A stretch of 64,000 bases of DNA, taken from NCBI RefSeq assembly GCF_003315795.1, contig NZ_QMEY01000026.1:1-64000 (forward strand), read 5' to 3'. Both the position numbers and the translations under genes were made by a program. The DNA is from Spongiactinospora rosea. GTDB lineage: Bacteria > Actinomycetota > Actinomycetes > Streptosporangiales > Streptosporangiaceae. The notes beneath the pieces are model-generated. The model had not been told where the DNA came from, ran no database searches, and saw only the letters and a program-made list of their open reading frames with translations. Positions 1 to 7,505 of the stretch are shown in pieces; within the stretch, counting starts at the first letter, position 1, and each line of letters starts with the position of its first letter.

Positions 1-1
1 C

Positions 2-580
2 CCCTACTACGCCCGCCCCACCCAAGAAGCCCTCTACCGCTGGTACGCCACCATCGCCGGCGAATTCCCCCACCTGCCCATCGTCATCTACAACGTCCCC
101 TCCCGCACCGCCGTCGACATCCACCCCCAAACCGTCGCCCGCCTGCGCCACGCCCACGACAACATCATCGGCATCAAAGAGACCACCAAGGACTTCGAAC
201 ACTTCTCCCGCGTCCTGCACCTGTGCGGCCGCGACTTCCTCATGTGGTCCGGCATCGAACTCCTGTGCCTGCCCCTGCTGGCCATCGGCGGCGCCGGCTT
301 CGTCTCCGCCGCCGCCAACCTCGCCCCCGCCACCGTGGCCCGCATGTACACCGCCTACACCACCGGCGACCACACCACCGCCCTGGACCTGCACTACGCC
401 CTGCACCCCCTGGTCGACCTGCTCTTCGTCGAGACCAACCCCGCACCCGCCAAATGGGTCCTGCACCAGCGCGGCCTGATCGCCTCCGCACACGTACGGC
501 CGCCGCTCATCCCCCCGACCGACGCCGGTGTCCGGCGGATCGAGGAGCTGCTGGCTCAGAGCAAGGAGATCGCAGGTTGA
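2..580 (+). CDS. Dihydrodipicolinate synthase/N-acetylneuraminate lyase superfamily protein (3' part)
   Basis: The gene is open at the left edge of the window; about 192 C-terminal codons are present. The visible part begins PYYARPTQEALY and contains YNVPSRT and IGIKETTKD. The latter carries the Schiff-base lysine expected of class I aldolases of the DapA family (codon 176-178), followed by the glycine-rich GGAGFVSAAAN strand. The family makes or cleaves C-C bonds with pyruvate. Its stop codon overlaps the TTG start of the HpaE-type dehydrogenase (TTGA), so the two are translationally coupled. That argues for a catabolic aldolase or hydratase rather than lysine biosynthesis. Family is sure; the exact reaction is inferred from context. 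Confidence 0.85.
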   Translation, partial: PYYARPTQEALYRWYATIAGEFPHLPIVIYNVPSRTAVDIHPQTVARLRHAHDNIIGIKETTKDFEHFSRVLHLCGRDFLMWSGIELLCLPLLAIGGAGFVSAAANLAPATVARMYTAYTTGDHTTALDLHYALHPLVDLLFVETNPAPAKWVLHQRGLIASAHVRPPLIPPTDAGVRRIEELLAQSKEIAG

Positions 581-2043
581 AACTGGAGCACTACATCGAC
601 GGGGCCCACGTGCCCAGCGCCTCCGGCGCGACCTTCCATGCGATCGAGCCGGCCACCAACCAGGTCTCACTGACCGTGGCCGCGGGCGAGGCGGCCGACA
701 TCGACGCCGCGGTGCGGGCGGCGCGCAAGGCGTTCACCGACGGGCCGTGGCCGCGGATGACCGGCGAGCAGCGGGCGGTGATCCTGCGCGGCATCGCCGC
801 CGCCATCGAGTCGCGCGACGAGATGATCGCCGAGGTCGAGTGCGCCGACACCGGCCTGCCCATCACCCAGGCCCGTGGCCAGGCCAAACGGGCCGCCCAG
901 AACTTCCGGTTCTTCGCCGACGTGATCAGCGACCTCGGCGAGGACGTCTACCGGGTCGGCTCCGCCCAGCTCAACTACGTCGTGCGCAAACCGGTCGGCG
1001 TGGCCGGGCTGATCACCCCCTGGAACACCCCGTTCATGCTGGAGACCTGGAAGCTCGCCCCCGCGCTGGCGGCCGGTTGCCCGGTGGTGCTCAAGCCCGC
1101 CGAGTGGTCCCCGCTGTCGGCGAGCCTGCTCCCGGAGATCATGGAGGAGGGCGGGCTGCCCACCGGGGTGTTCAACCTGGTCCACGGCATCGGTGAGACG
1201 GCCGGGGCGGCGCTGGTCGCGCACCCCGACGTACCGGTCATCTCCTTCACCGGCGAGACCACGACCGGGCAGACCATCATGCGGTCGGCCGCCGCCCACC
1301 TGAAGACCCTGTCGATGGAGCTGGGCGGCAAGTCGCCGCTGGTGGTGTTCGAGGACGCCGACCTTGAACGGGCGCTGGACGCGGCGGTGTTCGGGGTGTT
1401 CTCGCTGAACGGCGAGCGCTGCACGGCCAGTTCCCGGGTGCTGGTGGAAAGGTCACGGTACGCGGAGTTCGTGAACCGGCTGGCCGAGCGGGCGGCCAAG
1501 GTCAGGGTCGGCCCGCCCGCCGACCCCGCCACCGAACTCGGCGCGCTGATCCACCCCGACCACTACGAGCGGGTCATGGGATATGTCCGCTCAGGCATGG
1601 AGGAGGGCGCACGGCTGGTGGCCGGGGGCGCGCGTCCCGAGGGGCTGCCCGACGGCAACTTCCTGTCGGCGACCGTGTTCGCCGACGTCACGCCCACGAT
1701 GCGGATCTTCCAGGAGGAGATCTTCGGGCCGGTGGTCTGCGTCACGCCGTTCGACGGCGAGGCCGAGGCGATCGAGCTGGCCAACGCGACGCAGTACGGG
1801 CTGGCCGCGTACGTGTGGACCAACGACCTGCGCAGGGCGCACCGGGTGGCGCACTCCATCGAGGCCGGAATGCTCTGGATCAACTCCCAGAACGTGCGCG
1901 ACCTGCGCACGCCGTTCGGCGGGATCAAGTCCAGCGGGCTCGGCCGGGAGGGCGGCAGGCACAGCATCGACCTGTTCACCGAGCCGCACATCGTGCACGT
2001 GGCCACCGAGGACCTGCCGGTGCCGCGCTTCGGCATCGGCTGA
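577..2043 (+). CDS. hpaE: Aldehyde dehydrogenase, 5-carboxymethyl-2-hydroxymuconate semialdehyde dehydrogenase type
   Basis: A 488-residue NAD(P)-dependent aldehyde dehydrogenase of normal family length. The TTG start at 577 has AAGGAG 8 nt upstream and overlaps the preceding stop; the frame stays open further upstream but there it only shadows the upstream gene. Visible residues are PWN (Asn150), LKPAE (Lys173), SFTGETTTG, MELGGKSP (general base Glu248) and NGERCTASS (nucleophile Cys282). The stretches MELGGKSPLVVFEDADLERA and NSQNVRDLRTPFGG closely resemble remembered HpaE sequences. HpaE oxidises CHMS in the homoprotocatechuate meta-cleavage pathway. Pairing with a DHDPS-like gene fits an aromatic catabolic operon that continues to the left. 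Other semialdehyde substrates remain possible. Confidence 0.85.
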   Translation: MKLEHYIDGAHVPSASGATFHAIEPATNQVSLTVAAGEAADIDAAVRAARKAFTDGPWPRMTGEQRAVILRGIAAAIESRDEMIAEVECADTGLPITQARGQAKRAAQNFRFFADVISDLGEDVYRVGSAQLNYVVRKPVGVAGLITPWNTPFMLETWKLAPALAAGCPVVLKPAEWSPLSASLLPEIMEEGGLPTGVFNLVHGIGETAGAALVAHPDVPVISFTGETTTGQTIMRSAAAHLKTLSMELGGKSPLVVFEDADLERALDAAVFGVFSLNGERCTASSRVLVERSRYAEFVNRLAERAAKVRVGPPADPATELGALIHPDHYERVMGYVRSGMEEGARLVAGGARPEGLPDGNFLSATVFADVTPTMRIFQEEIFGPVVCVTPFDGEAEAIELANATQYGLAAYVWTNDLRRAHRVAHSIEAGMLWINSQNVRDLRTPFGGIKSSGLGREGGRHSIDLFTEPHIVHVATEDLPVPRFGIG

Positions 2044-2052
2044 TCGACCTGA

Positions 2053-3774
2053 TCAGGGGGCCGCGACCACGCGCAGCCGGTCGTCCAGGCGGCGGGTGAG
2101 GCCGCGCGCGTCGAGGTGTTCCAGCAGCGGGATCACCACGCGGCGGGTGGTGCCGAGCGCGGTACGGGCGTCCGCCGCGGTGAACGGCCGGCCCAGCTCG
2201 GCCAGCTTCCGCGCCGCCGCGGTGTCCGCGCCCGCCGGGAGCACCACCCCGCCGGTCAGGCGCAGCAGCAGCCCGGCCCGCGCCGCCGCCCCGACCACGC
2301 GGGCGGTGAGGCCGAGTTCGGTCAGGCGGGCGGCCTCGGGGGCCCGGTACGGCGCGGCGGCCAGTTCGGCGCGCAGCCGTCCGACCGCCGCCAGCACCGG
2401 CTCCGGCAGGCCGCCGCCCGCGTCGATCCGGCCGTCGGCGACGCTCAGCGGCGGGCGCGACCTGGCCAGGGCCTCGACCAGGCCGCGCGTGGGGAGCGCG
2501 AGCGCGGTGCGGGCCGCGTCCACGGGGACGCCCGGCTGGGCGGCGGCCAGCGCGGCGAGCCGGTCGGCCAGCTCCGCCCACCTGCCAGGGTCGATCAGCC
2601 AGCCGTCCGCGACCGGGGCGGGGAGGGCGTCGCCGCCCATCGCGGCCAGTTCTGCCTCTTGTGCCATGCCGCGCCAGCGCAGCAGCGTGGCGGCATCGGG
2701 CACGGGGGCGGCCAGGGCGGCGAAGGGGGCCAGCTCGGCGGCCCTGGCCTTGGCCGCGCCGGTACGGCGGAGCGGCGCGGGGCGTACGTCGAGCACCCGC
2801 ACCCCCACGATCGGGCGGCCCGGGGCGCGCAGCAGCGCCCGGTCCCCGACCCGCAGCGGCAGCGTCCGCGCCAGCGTCAGCCGTGCCGTCCCCGGGCCCA
2901 GCGGCCGCACCCGCGCGGCCACGGACGCCGACCCGATGTGCAGCACCGCCTCCCGCGGACCGGGGTCCGGGGGGTCGCCGGTGTCCAGGCGTACGTCGAC
3001 GACGTCGGCCGGGAGCCAGGCGTCCGGCGTGAGCAGTGACATGCCCCTGGCCGCCCGGTCCCGTTCCACGCCGCGCAGGTTGACCGCGACGCGGGCGGTC
3101 GCCGCGACCTGCGCCGCCTGCTCCCCCAGCGCCTGCAATCCCCTGACCCGCACCGGTTCGCCTTCAAGTAGCAGCCGATCCCCCGTCCGCAGGGTGCCCG
3201 CCGCCAGCGTGCCGGTGACGACCGTCCCCGCGCCCCTGATGGTGAACGCCCGGTCGATCCACAGGCGGACGGGCGCGGCGGCGTCGGGCGCGGGCAGCGC
3301 GCCGGTCAGCCGGTCGAGCGCCGCCCGCAGCCCGTCGAGCCCCTGCCCGGTACTCCCGCTCACCGTGACCGCGGGCCACCCGACGTGCTCGCGGGCCTCG
3401 GCCAGGGCGGGCCCCGGGTCCATCAGGTCGCAGCGGGTGACCACCAGCAGCCCGTGCTCCACGCCGAGCGCGCGGATCGCCTCCCAGTGCTCCTGCGACT
3501 GGGCCTGCCAGCCCTGGTCGGCCGCGAGCACGAACATCACGGCGGGCACCGGTCCCAGCCCGGCCAGCATGTTGGTGACGAACCTGGCGTGCCCCGGTAC
3601 GTCCACGAAGGCGACCCGCCTGCCGGAGGTCAGGGTGGTCCAGGCGAACCCGAGGTCGATGGTCATCCCCCGGCGGCGCTCCTCGGCCCAGCGGTCCGGC
3701 TCCATGCCGGTCAGTGCCCGCACGAGCGTGGACTTCCCGTGGTCCACATGACCAGCGGTCGCGATCACCTGCAC
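2053..3774 (-). CDS. selB: Selenocysteine-specific elongation factor SelB
   Basis: Translational GTPase of 573 residues that brings Sec-tRNA to UGA codons. I place the start at the GTG giving MQVIATAGHVDHGKST; GGGAGG lies 10 nt upstream, and the longer open frame would read back through the tRNA. Visible motifs are G1 GHVDHGKST, G2 GMTIDLGF, G3 DVPGHARF and G4 TRCD. The protein continues through the SelB beta-barrel domains and ends in winged-helix-like modules (DARTALGTTRRVVIPLLEHL), as needed for SECIS binding. It lies about 28 bp downstream of tRNA-Sec on the same strand and is probably co-transcribed with it. selA and selD are not in the window. Confidence 0.93.
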   Translation of the reverse strand: MQVIATAGHVDHGKSTLVRALTGMEPDRWAEERRRGMTIDLGFAWTTLTSGRRVAFVDVPGHARFVTNMLAGLGPVPAVMFVLAADQGWQAQSQEHWEAIRALGVEHGLLVVTRCDLMDPGPALAEAREHVGWPAVTVSGSTGQGLDGLRAALDRLTGALPAPDAAAPVRLWIDRAFTIRGAGTVVTGTLAAGTLRTGDRLLLEGEPVRVRGLQALGEQAAQVAATARVAVNLRGVERDRAARGMSLLTPDAWLPADVVDVRLDTGDPPDPGPREAVLHIGSASVAARVRPLGPGTARLTLARTLPLRVGDRALLRAPGRPIVGVRVLDVRPAPLRRTGAAKARAAELAPFAALAAPVPDAATLLRWRGMAQEAELAAMGGDALPAPVADGWLIDPGRWAELADRLAALAAAQPGVPVDAARTALALPTRGLVEALARSRPPLSVADGRIDAGGGLPEPVLAAVGRLRAELAAAPYRAPEAARLTELGLTARVVGAAARAGLLLRLTGGVVLPAGADTAAARKLAELGRPFTAADARTALGTTRRVVIPLLEHLDARGLTRRLDDRLRVVAAP

Positions 3775-3802
3775 GATGTGGCACCCTCCCGCACCTCCTC
3801 GG

Positions 3803-3898
3803 TGGCGGAGGCGAACGGGAATCGAACCCGCCGGCGACGCGGAGCGCCGCCCCATGGCTTTGAAGGCCAGGAGGACCACCAGGAACCCACGCGCCTCC
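3803..3898 (-). tRNA. selC: tRNA-Sec (UCA anticodon)
   Basis: On the minus strand the 96-nt gene begins GGAGGCG and ends CGCCTCC-G-CCA, so the CCA tail is encoded. An anticodon stem TGGC/GCCA encloses the loop CTTCAAA, with anticodon TCA at 3863-3861. A long variable arm follows (GGGGCGGCG...), then the T-arm GGGTTCGATTCCC. Long variable arm, UCA anticodon and immediate linkage to selB together identify selenocysteine tRNA. The eighth acceptor pair appears mismatched. Confidence 0.93.
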
Positions 3899-4114
3899 AA
3901 CGATCACCCTAACGCGGCGGCCGCACCGGCCGCGAGCGGCACTCCGGCACACGGATTTCTTACACAGCCTCCGGCCAGGCTTCTAACAGAAACGGTCAGA
4001 CATTGGACAGAAAACGGTATGGGCATTGATCGGTGACGAAGCATACCGTCCTCTGGCGTTCGGCGCCGCAGCCGCGTGCCCGAATCGGCCGACAGCCACG
4101 GAGGAAAGCAACAT

Positions 4115-4603
4115 ATGACCAGGAAAAAGAACCCTTTGCGCCCACGCCGGGCCGAGATCGGCGCTCTCACGCTTTTGCCGCTGCTCGCCGGAGCCGTCCT
4201 GGCGACCACCCTGGCCGCCGCGCCCGCCAACGCCGCGAACGGCACGCTCATTCGCCACTGGAAGACCGGCAAGTGCCTGGACAGCAACAGCGCCGGCCAC
4301 GTTTACCCGCTCGGCTGCAACCACGGGGCGAACCAGAAGTGGGTGGTCCAGCAGTACCAGCCGGGCTCGAACAGAATCCGGAACGTCGCCACCGGACGGT
4401 GTCTGGACACCAACGGGAAGGACGTCTACACCCTCCCCTGCCAGGACCCGAACTCCTGGCAGAAGTGGCGGCTCTACCATAACGGGAACCGGGTCCAGTT
4501 CGAGAACATCCGCACCAACAAGTGCCTGGACACCAACGGCGGCTCGGTCTACGCCCACGGTTGCAACCGGGGCGAGTACCAGAACTGGCGGCTGGGCTTC
4601 TGA
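4115..4603 (+). CDS. Secreted ricin-type beta-trefoil lectin
   Basis: A 162-residue protein. The ATG at 4115 has GGAGGAAAG upstream and follows a promoter-like AT-rich stretch. A basic N-terminus (MTRKKNPLRPRR) and hydrophobic core ending AAPANAAN form a signal peptide. The mature part is almost only a beta-trefoil with three repeats, each with a KCLD/RCLD motif, a Cys and a QxW-type end (NQKW, WQKW, YQNW). Ricin B folds bind carbohydrate. No catalytic domain is present, so it is a stand-alone secreted lectin. It precedes a metalloprotease with a related lectin module, after a terminator. Confidence 0.85.
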   Translation: MTRKKNPLRPRRAEIGALTLLPLLAGAVLATTLAAAPANAANGTLIRHWKTGKCLDSNSAGHVYPLGCNHGANQKWVVQQYQPGSNRIRNVATGRCLDTNGKDVYTLPCQDPNSWQKWRLYHNGNRVQFENIRTNKCLDTNGGSVYAHGCNRGEYQNWRLGF

Positions 4604-4646
4604 CCGCCTTGCACAACCGGGCCCGATAGGTCCCGGCCACCGCCCC

Positions 4647-4674
4647 GGCCCTCGGCTCCCCAGAGCCGAGGGCC
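4647..4674 (+). terminator. Hairpin terminator after lectin gene
   Basis: Perfect 12-bp stem GGCCCTCGGCTC / GAGCCGAGGGCC with a CCCA loop, about 45 bp after the lectin stop. No U-tract follows, as is common in actinomycetes. Confidence 0.7.
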
Positions 4675-4799
4675 GTCGGCGTCCCACCCCGTATCTCCAC
4701 GAAATCGCGGCTCAACCCCCCTTTTTCATGCGATTGAGCCTCCCGGCGCCGACGATTACGCTTCGCCGGGGAAAGTCATGCGCGCAGAAAGCGGTGAGT

Positions 4800-6395
4800 A
4801 TGCGAATTCGTCAATGGGTGATGGCCGTCGTGCTGGCAGCAGGAGGATTGGCCGCGTTACCCGTGACCCCGGCCGTGGCCGTGCCGGGCGGGGTGGCGGC
4901 GGCGCCGCCCGTTCAGTGTGCGGGTGACGGGACCAGCGGTCACCGGGTGCAGCTCCTGTACACCTACGAGCCGGGGTCGAACCGGTTCGCCGAGCGTGAG
5001 CCGGTCATGCGGGCCGCCGCCTGGACCGCGCAGCAGAACATCAACGACAGCGCCCGGCGGGACGGGGCGCAGCGCTGGTTGCGCTTCCTGACCGGGGCCA
5101 CCGGATGCCAGCCGGTCATCTCCTCGGTCGCGGTGCCCGCCGGATCGACCAACAGCGGCACCTTCGTCAACCTGCTCAAGACCATGGGGTACGACACCCC
5201 GCAGCGGATCTACGTGATCCTCGCCGAGAACCACCGCCTCAACTGCGCGGGCGCGGAGAACGACGGCGTCGGCAACGACGACTCGTTCGGCACCGGCAAC
5301 CTGCACAACAGCAAGACGTTCTGGATCACGTTCCAGCCCTCCTGCTTCTCCGGGCACACCATGACACACGAGGTGGCGCACACCCTCGGCGGCCTGCTCC
5401 CGTTCGCGCCGCACGCCGACGGCGGCGGGCACTGCACCGACGGCAACGAGACGCTGTGCCAGAACACCGGCACCGTGGCGTGTCCCGACCCGCTGGCGGT
5501 GCGGCTGCTCGACTGCGGTAGGGACGACTACTTCGCGATCGTCCCGCAGGGCTCCTACCTGCCGGCCCACTTCAACGCCGCGCTGCACAGCCGGTACCTG
5601 GAGCCGGGTGCCGCCGTACCGGCAATGACGACGATCCCGCCGCTGCCGCCGCAACTGCTGCGCGCCGCCGACGTGGAGGCGACCTCGATCGCGTTCGGCT
5701 TCCTGCCGAGCATGCTGCCCACCGGCTCCGGGTACACGGTGGACCACCAGATCCTGCGCAACGGGTCGGTCGCCGCGACCGTGCCCGGCTGGCAGACCAC
5801 CGCGCGCGTGACGGGCCTGCCGCCCAGCACCACCGCGACCTACACCGTCCGCCAGCGCGTCACGTACGGCGGCGTCACACGTACGTCGGTCAGCTCCCAG
5901 CCGCTCACCGTCACCACCAACACGGGCCCCGACCCGGCCGGGCAGCCCGAGGCGGGCGCGGTGCTGATGCTCACCAACGACGTGATCGACTCCTCCGGGC
6001 CCAACCAGGCGATGGACCTGTTCGCGTTCAACGACAACGACGGCGCCGAGATCGTCCAGTGGCCCGCCAACGGCCAGGGCAACCAGCAGTGGAAGCTGAC
6101 GCCCGCCGGTACGGGCTTCACGCTGAGCAGCCTGCACAGCCTCAAGTGCCTGACCCCGCTGGGCGGCGTGACCGCGCCGGGCACCAAGCTCGTGCAGACG
6201 ACCTGCACCGGGGCGGCCGCCCAGCAGTGGACGTTCCCGGTGATCTCGGGCCTGACCTACCAGGTCAGGTCGGTCGCGGCGGGCCTGTGCGCGCAGTCCG
6301 AGGGCGCGGGCACCGGCGGCGGTACCAGGCTCGTCCTCGCCACGTGCGCAACGACCCAGCCGTCCCAGCGCTGGACCGCCAACAGGGCCGCCTGA
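4800..6395 (+). CDS. Secreted zinc metalloprotease with fibronectin-like and ricin lectin domains
   Basis: About 531 residues from MRIRQWVMAVV. The GTG two codons earlier (4794) and an ATG at 4728 are alternatives; 4800 gives the most normal signal peptide (cleavage near AVAVPGG). The central domain carries MTHEVAHTLGG, an HExxH zinc site, with many paired cysteines. It is followed by a proline-rich linker, a fibronectin type III-like beta domain (about residues 300-390) and a C-terminal beta-trefoil with QQW and QRW motifs. Inferred role: an extracellular protease docked to glycans. The exact peptidase family was not identified. A strong terminator follows. Confidence 0.8.
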   Translation: MRIRQWVMAVVLAAGGLAALPVTPAVAVPGGVAAAPPVQCAGDGTSGHRVQLLYTYEPGSNRFAEREPVMRAAAWTAQQNINDSARRDGAQRWLRFLTGATGCQPVISSVAVPAGSTNSGTFVNLLKTMGYDTPQRIYVILAENHRLNCAGAENDGVGNDDSFGTGNLHNSKTFWITFQPSCFSGHTMTHEVAHTLGGLLPFAPHADGGGHCTDGNETLCQNTGTVACPDPLAVRLLDCGRDDYFAIVPQGSYLPAHFNAALHSRYLEPGAAVPAMTTIPPLPPQLLRAADVEATSIAFGFLPSMLPTGSGYTVDHQILRNGSVAATVPGWQTTARVTGLPPSTTATYTVRQRVTYGGVTRTSVSSQPLTVTTNTGPDPAGQPEAGAVLMLTNDVIDSSGPNQAMDLFAFNDNDGAEIVQWPANGQGNQQWKLTPAGTGFTLSSLHSLKCLTPLGGVTAPGTKLVQTTCTGAAAQQWTFPVISGLTYQVRSVAAGLCAQSEGAGTGGGTRLVLATCATTQPSQRWTANRAA

Positions 6396-6398
6396 CCA

Positions 6399-6431
6399 CC
6401 GGCGGGCCGGTCTCCGCGACCGGCCCGCCGG
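6399..6431 (+). terminator. Strong hairpin terminator
   Basis: A perfect 14-bp stem, CCGGCGGGCCGGTC / GACCGGCCCGCCGG, with a 5-nt loop starts just after the metalloprotease stop. Confidence 0.8.
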
Positions 6432-7031
6432 GTCAGGTCCACCGCGGGCGTGTGGGACAGACGGGGGACACACCCCGCGGTGGCATGGGCGGCCTCGGCG
6501 GGCGGCGGCGTCCGGGTGGAGGTCATCGCCGCCTGCCCTGCCGGGCCGGGTCTGGTGTCGGCCAGGAGCGGGCGGGGCCGCGCTCCCGGCAGAAGAAAGG
6601 TCGAAAGGTCGCCCGGCTGCGCGCGCACCACCAGACGCGCAGCCGGGCCGTCCTTGCCGGCGCACCCCCGTGCGCCCTGTACGCGGCGACGAAGGCCCCG
6701 GCGGCTCACCTGCACCGAGCCGCCGAGACCCCGCGCCGCAGAACGAGCCCGCCCACCGCACGGCGGGCGACTCGCTCAGCTCACCGCGCGCCCCCGCGGC
6801 TCGGCGGGCTGACCGCCATTCGAATCATCGGATGTACTGAACCTTTTTCAACCGGTCGCTTGGACCAGGTCAGGGGCGTCTCCGTCGGGCTCGGGCCGGG
6901 CCTGATGCCGCGGCAGGACGCCTGGTCAAGCGGATACGGCATCTCGCATACCGCCTTTGACCTGGGAACCTGAGGTTGAAAAAGGTTCACTCTGACCCCC
7001 GGTAGTACGCCGGACTTCGATGGCAAGGCGG
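6432..7031. other. 600-bp gene-free stretch with hairpins and an inverted-repeat element
   Basis: I see no convincing gene here; the open frames lack family features and ribosome sites. It holds a second hairpin at 6611-6648 (13-bp stem GCCCGGCTGCGCG / CGCGCAGCCGGGC), a small hairpin at 6745-6766 and the inverted-repeat element at 6838-6989. Confidence 0.6.
6838..6989. repeat. 152-bp element bounded by 16-bp perfect inverted repeats
   Basis: TGAACCTTTTTCAACC at 6838-6853 recurs as its exact reverse complement at 6974-6989, separated by 120 bp. Inside, CGCTTGGACCAG and CTGGTCAAGCG form a second, imperfect nested inverted pair. No target-site duplication is evident next to the ends. It could be a MITE-like remnant, a structured RNA or a long-range cruciform. 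Confidence 0.6.
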
Positions 7032-7256
7032 TCATCGGTAGTACCAGAGTTGCCAGCGGCTTCCCTTCTTCCGGCAGTCGGTGGACCAGGCAGCGCCTTC
7101 CGCCTTCATCTCGTCGCCGGCGGCATCACAGGAGGCGTACGTCGAGTAGTATCCGCCCGCATACCATTGCGCGGCCTGCGCGGGCGTTGGGGCGAGAAAA
7201 ATCGCCCCGGCCAGCAAAGCCGTCCCTGCGCCGATTGTGCTCAGCGCTTTCCTCAT
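7032..7256 (-). CDS. Small secreted protein, unknown function
   Basis: A 74-residue protein starting MRKALSTIGAG with AAGGGG upstream. A signal peptide ends at TPAQAAQ. The mature part (about 45 residues) is rich in Tyr and Trp and has two cysteines (YASCDAAG, STDCRKKG), presumably one disulfide. I do not recognise a family. It stands alone, with its 3' end close to the inverted-repeat element. Confidence 0.7.
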   Translation of the reverse strand: MRKALSTIGAGTALLAGAIFLAPTPAQAAQWYAGGYYSTYASCDAAGDEMKAEGAAWSTDCRKKGSRWQLWYYR

Positions 7257-7505
7257 GGCTTCCCCTTCTTTCCGGTTGGATTTTTCCGAAGGACCGGCCA
7301 CGGGAATTGTGAGCCCTGCTCTAAATTCGGTCCGCGGCCCGTCGGTGCCCCAGTCTCAGCCGCTCGGTTTGGCCTGGCAACACATTTCCATGGTCTGCTA
7401 TGGTCGGCTTTGCTCGGAGGTGTTCGTCCAGCTCATGGGCCTTGGTCGACCGGATCGGACCACGGCGGACCGGCCCGGTTGCCTGCGGGAAGGCGGTAGC
7501 GGCGG

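Noticed and set aside
223..576. Upstream extension of the HpaE frame
   Set aside because: It overlaps the DHDPS-like gene; the TTG at 577 has a good ribosome site and fits the family length.
1583..3751. 722-codon plus-strand open frame
   Set aside because: It crosses the end of hpaE and lies antisense to selB; Ser/Arg/Ala-rich composition is typical of a GC-rich shadow frame.
3775..3900. N-terminal extension of SelB
   Set aside because: It would translate the tRNA-Sec gene; the GTG before HIVQVIATAGH-type sequence is the proper start.
3984..4021. ACAGAAACGGT / ACAGAAAACGGT direct repeat upstream of the lectin gene
   Set aside because: Imperfect and only two copies; too weak to call a regulatory site.
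4857..6761. 634-codon minus-strand open frame
   Set aside because: Antisense to the metalloprotease, which has a signal peptide, HExxH and lectin motifs; the minus frame has none.
6450..6812. 120-codon open frame in the gene-free stretch
   Set aside because: No ribosome site, Arg/Pro/Ala shadow composition, and it runs through two hairpins.
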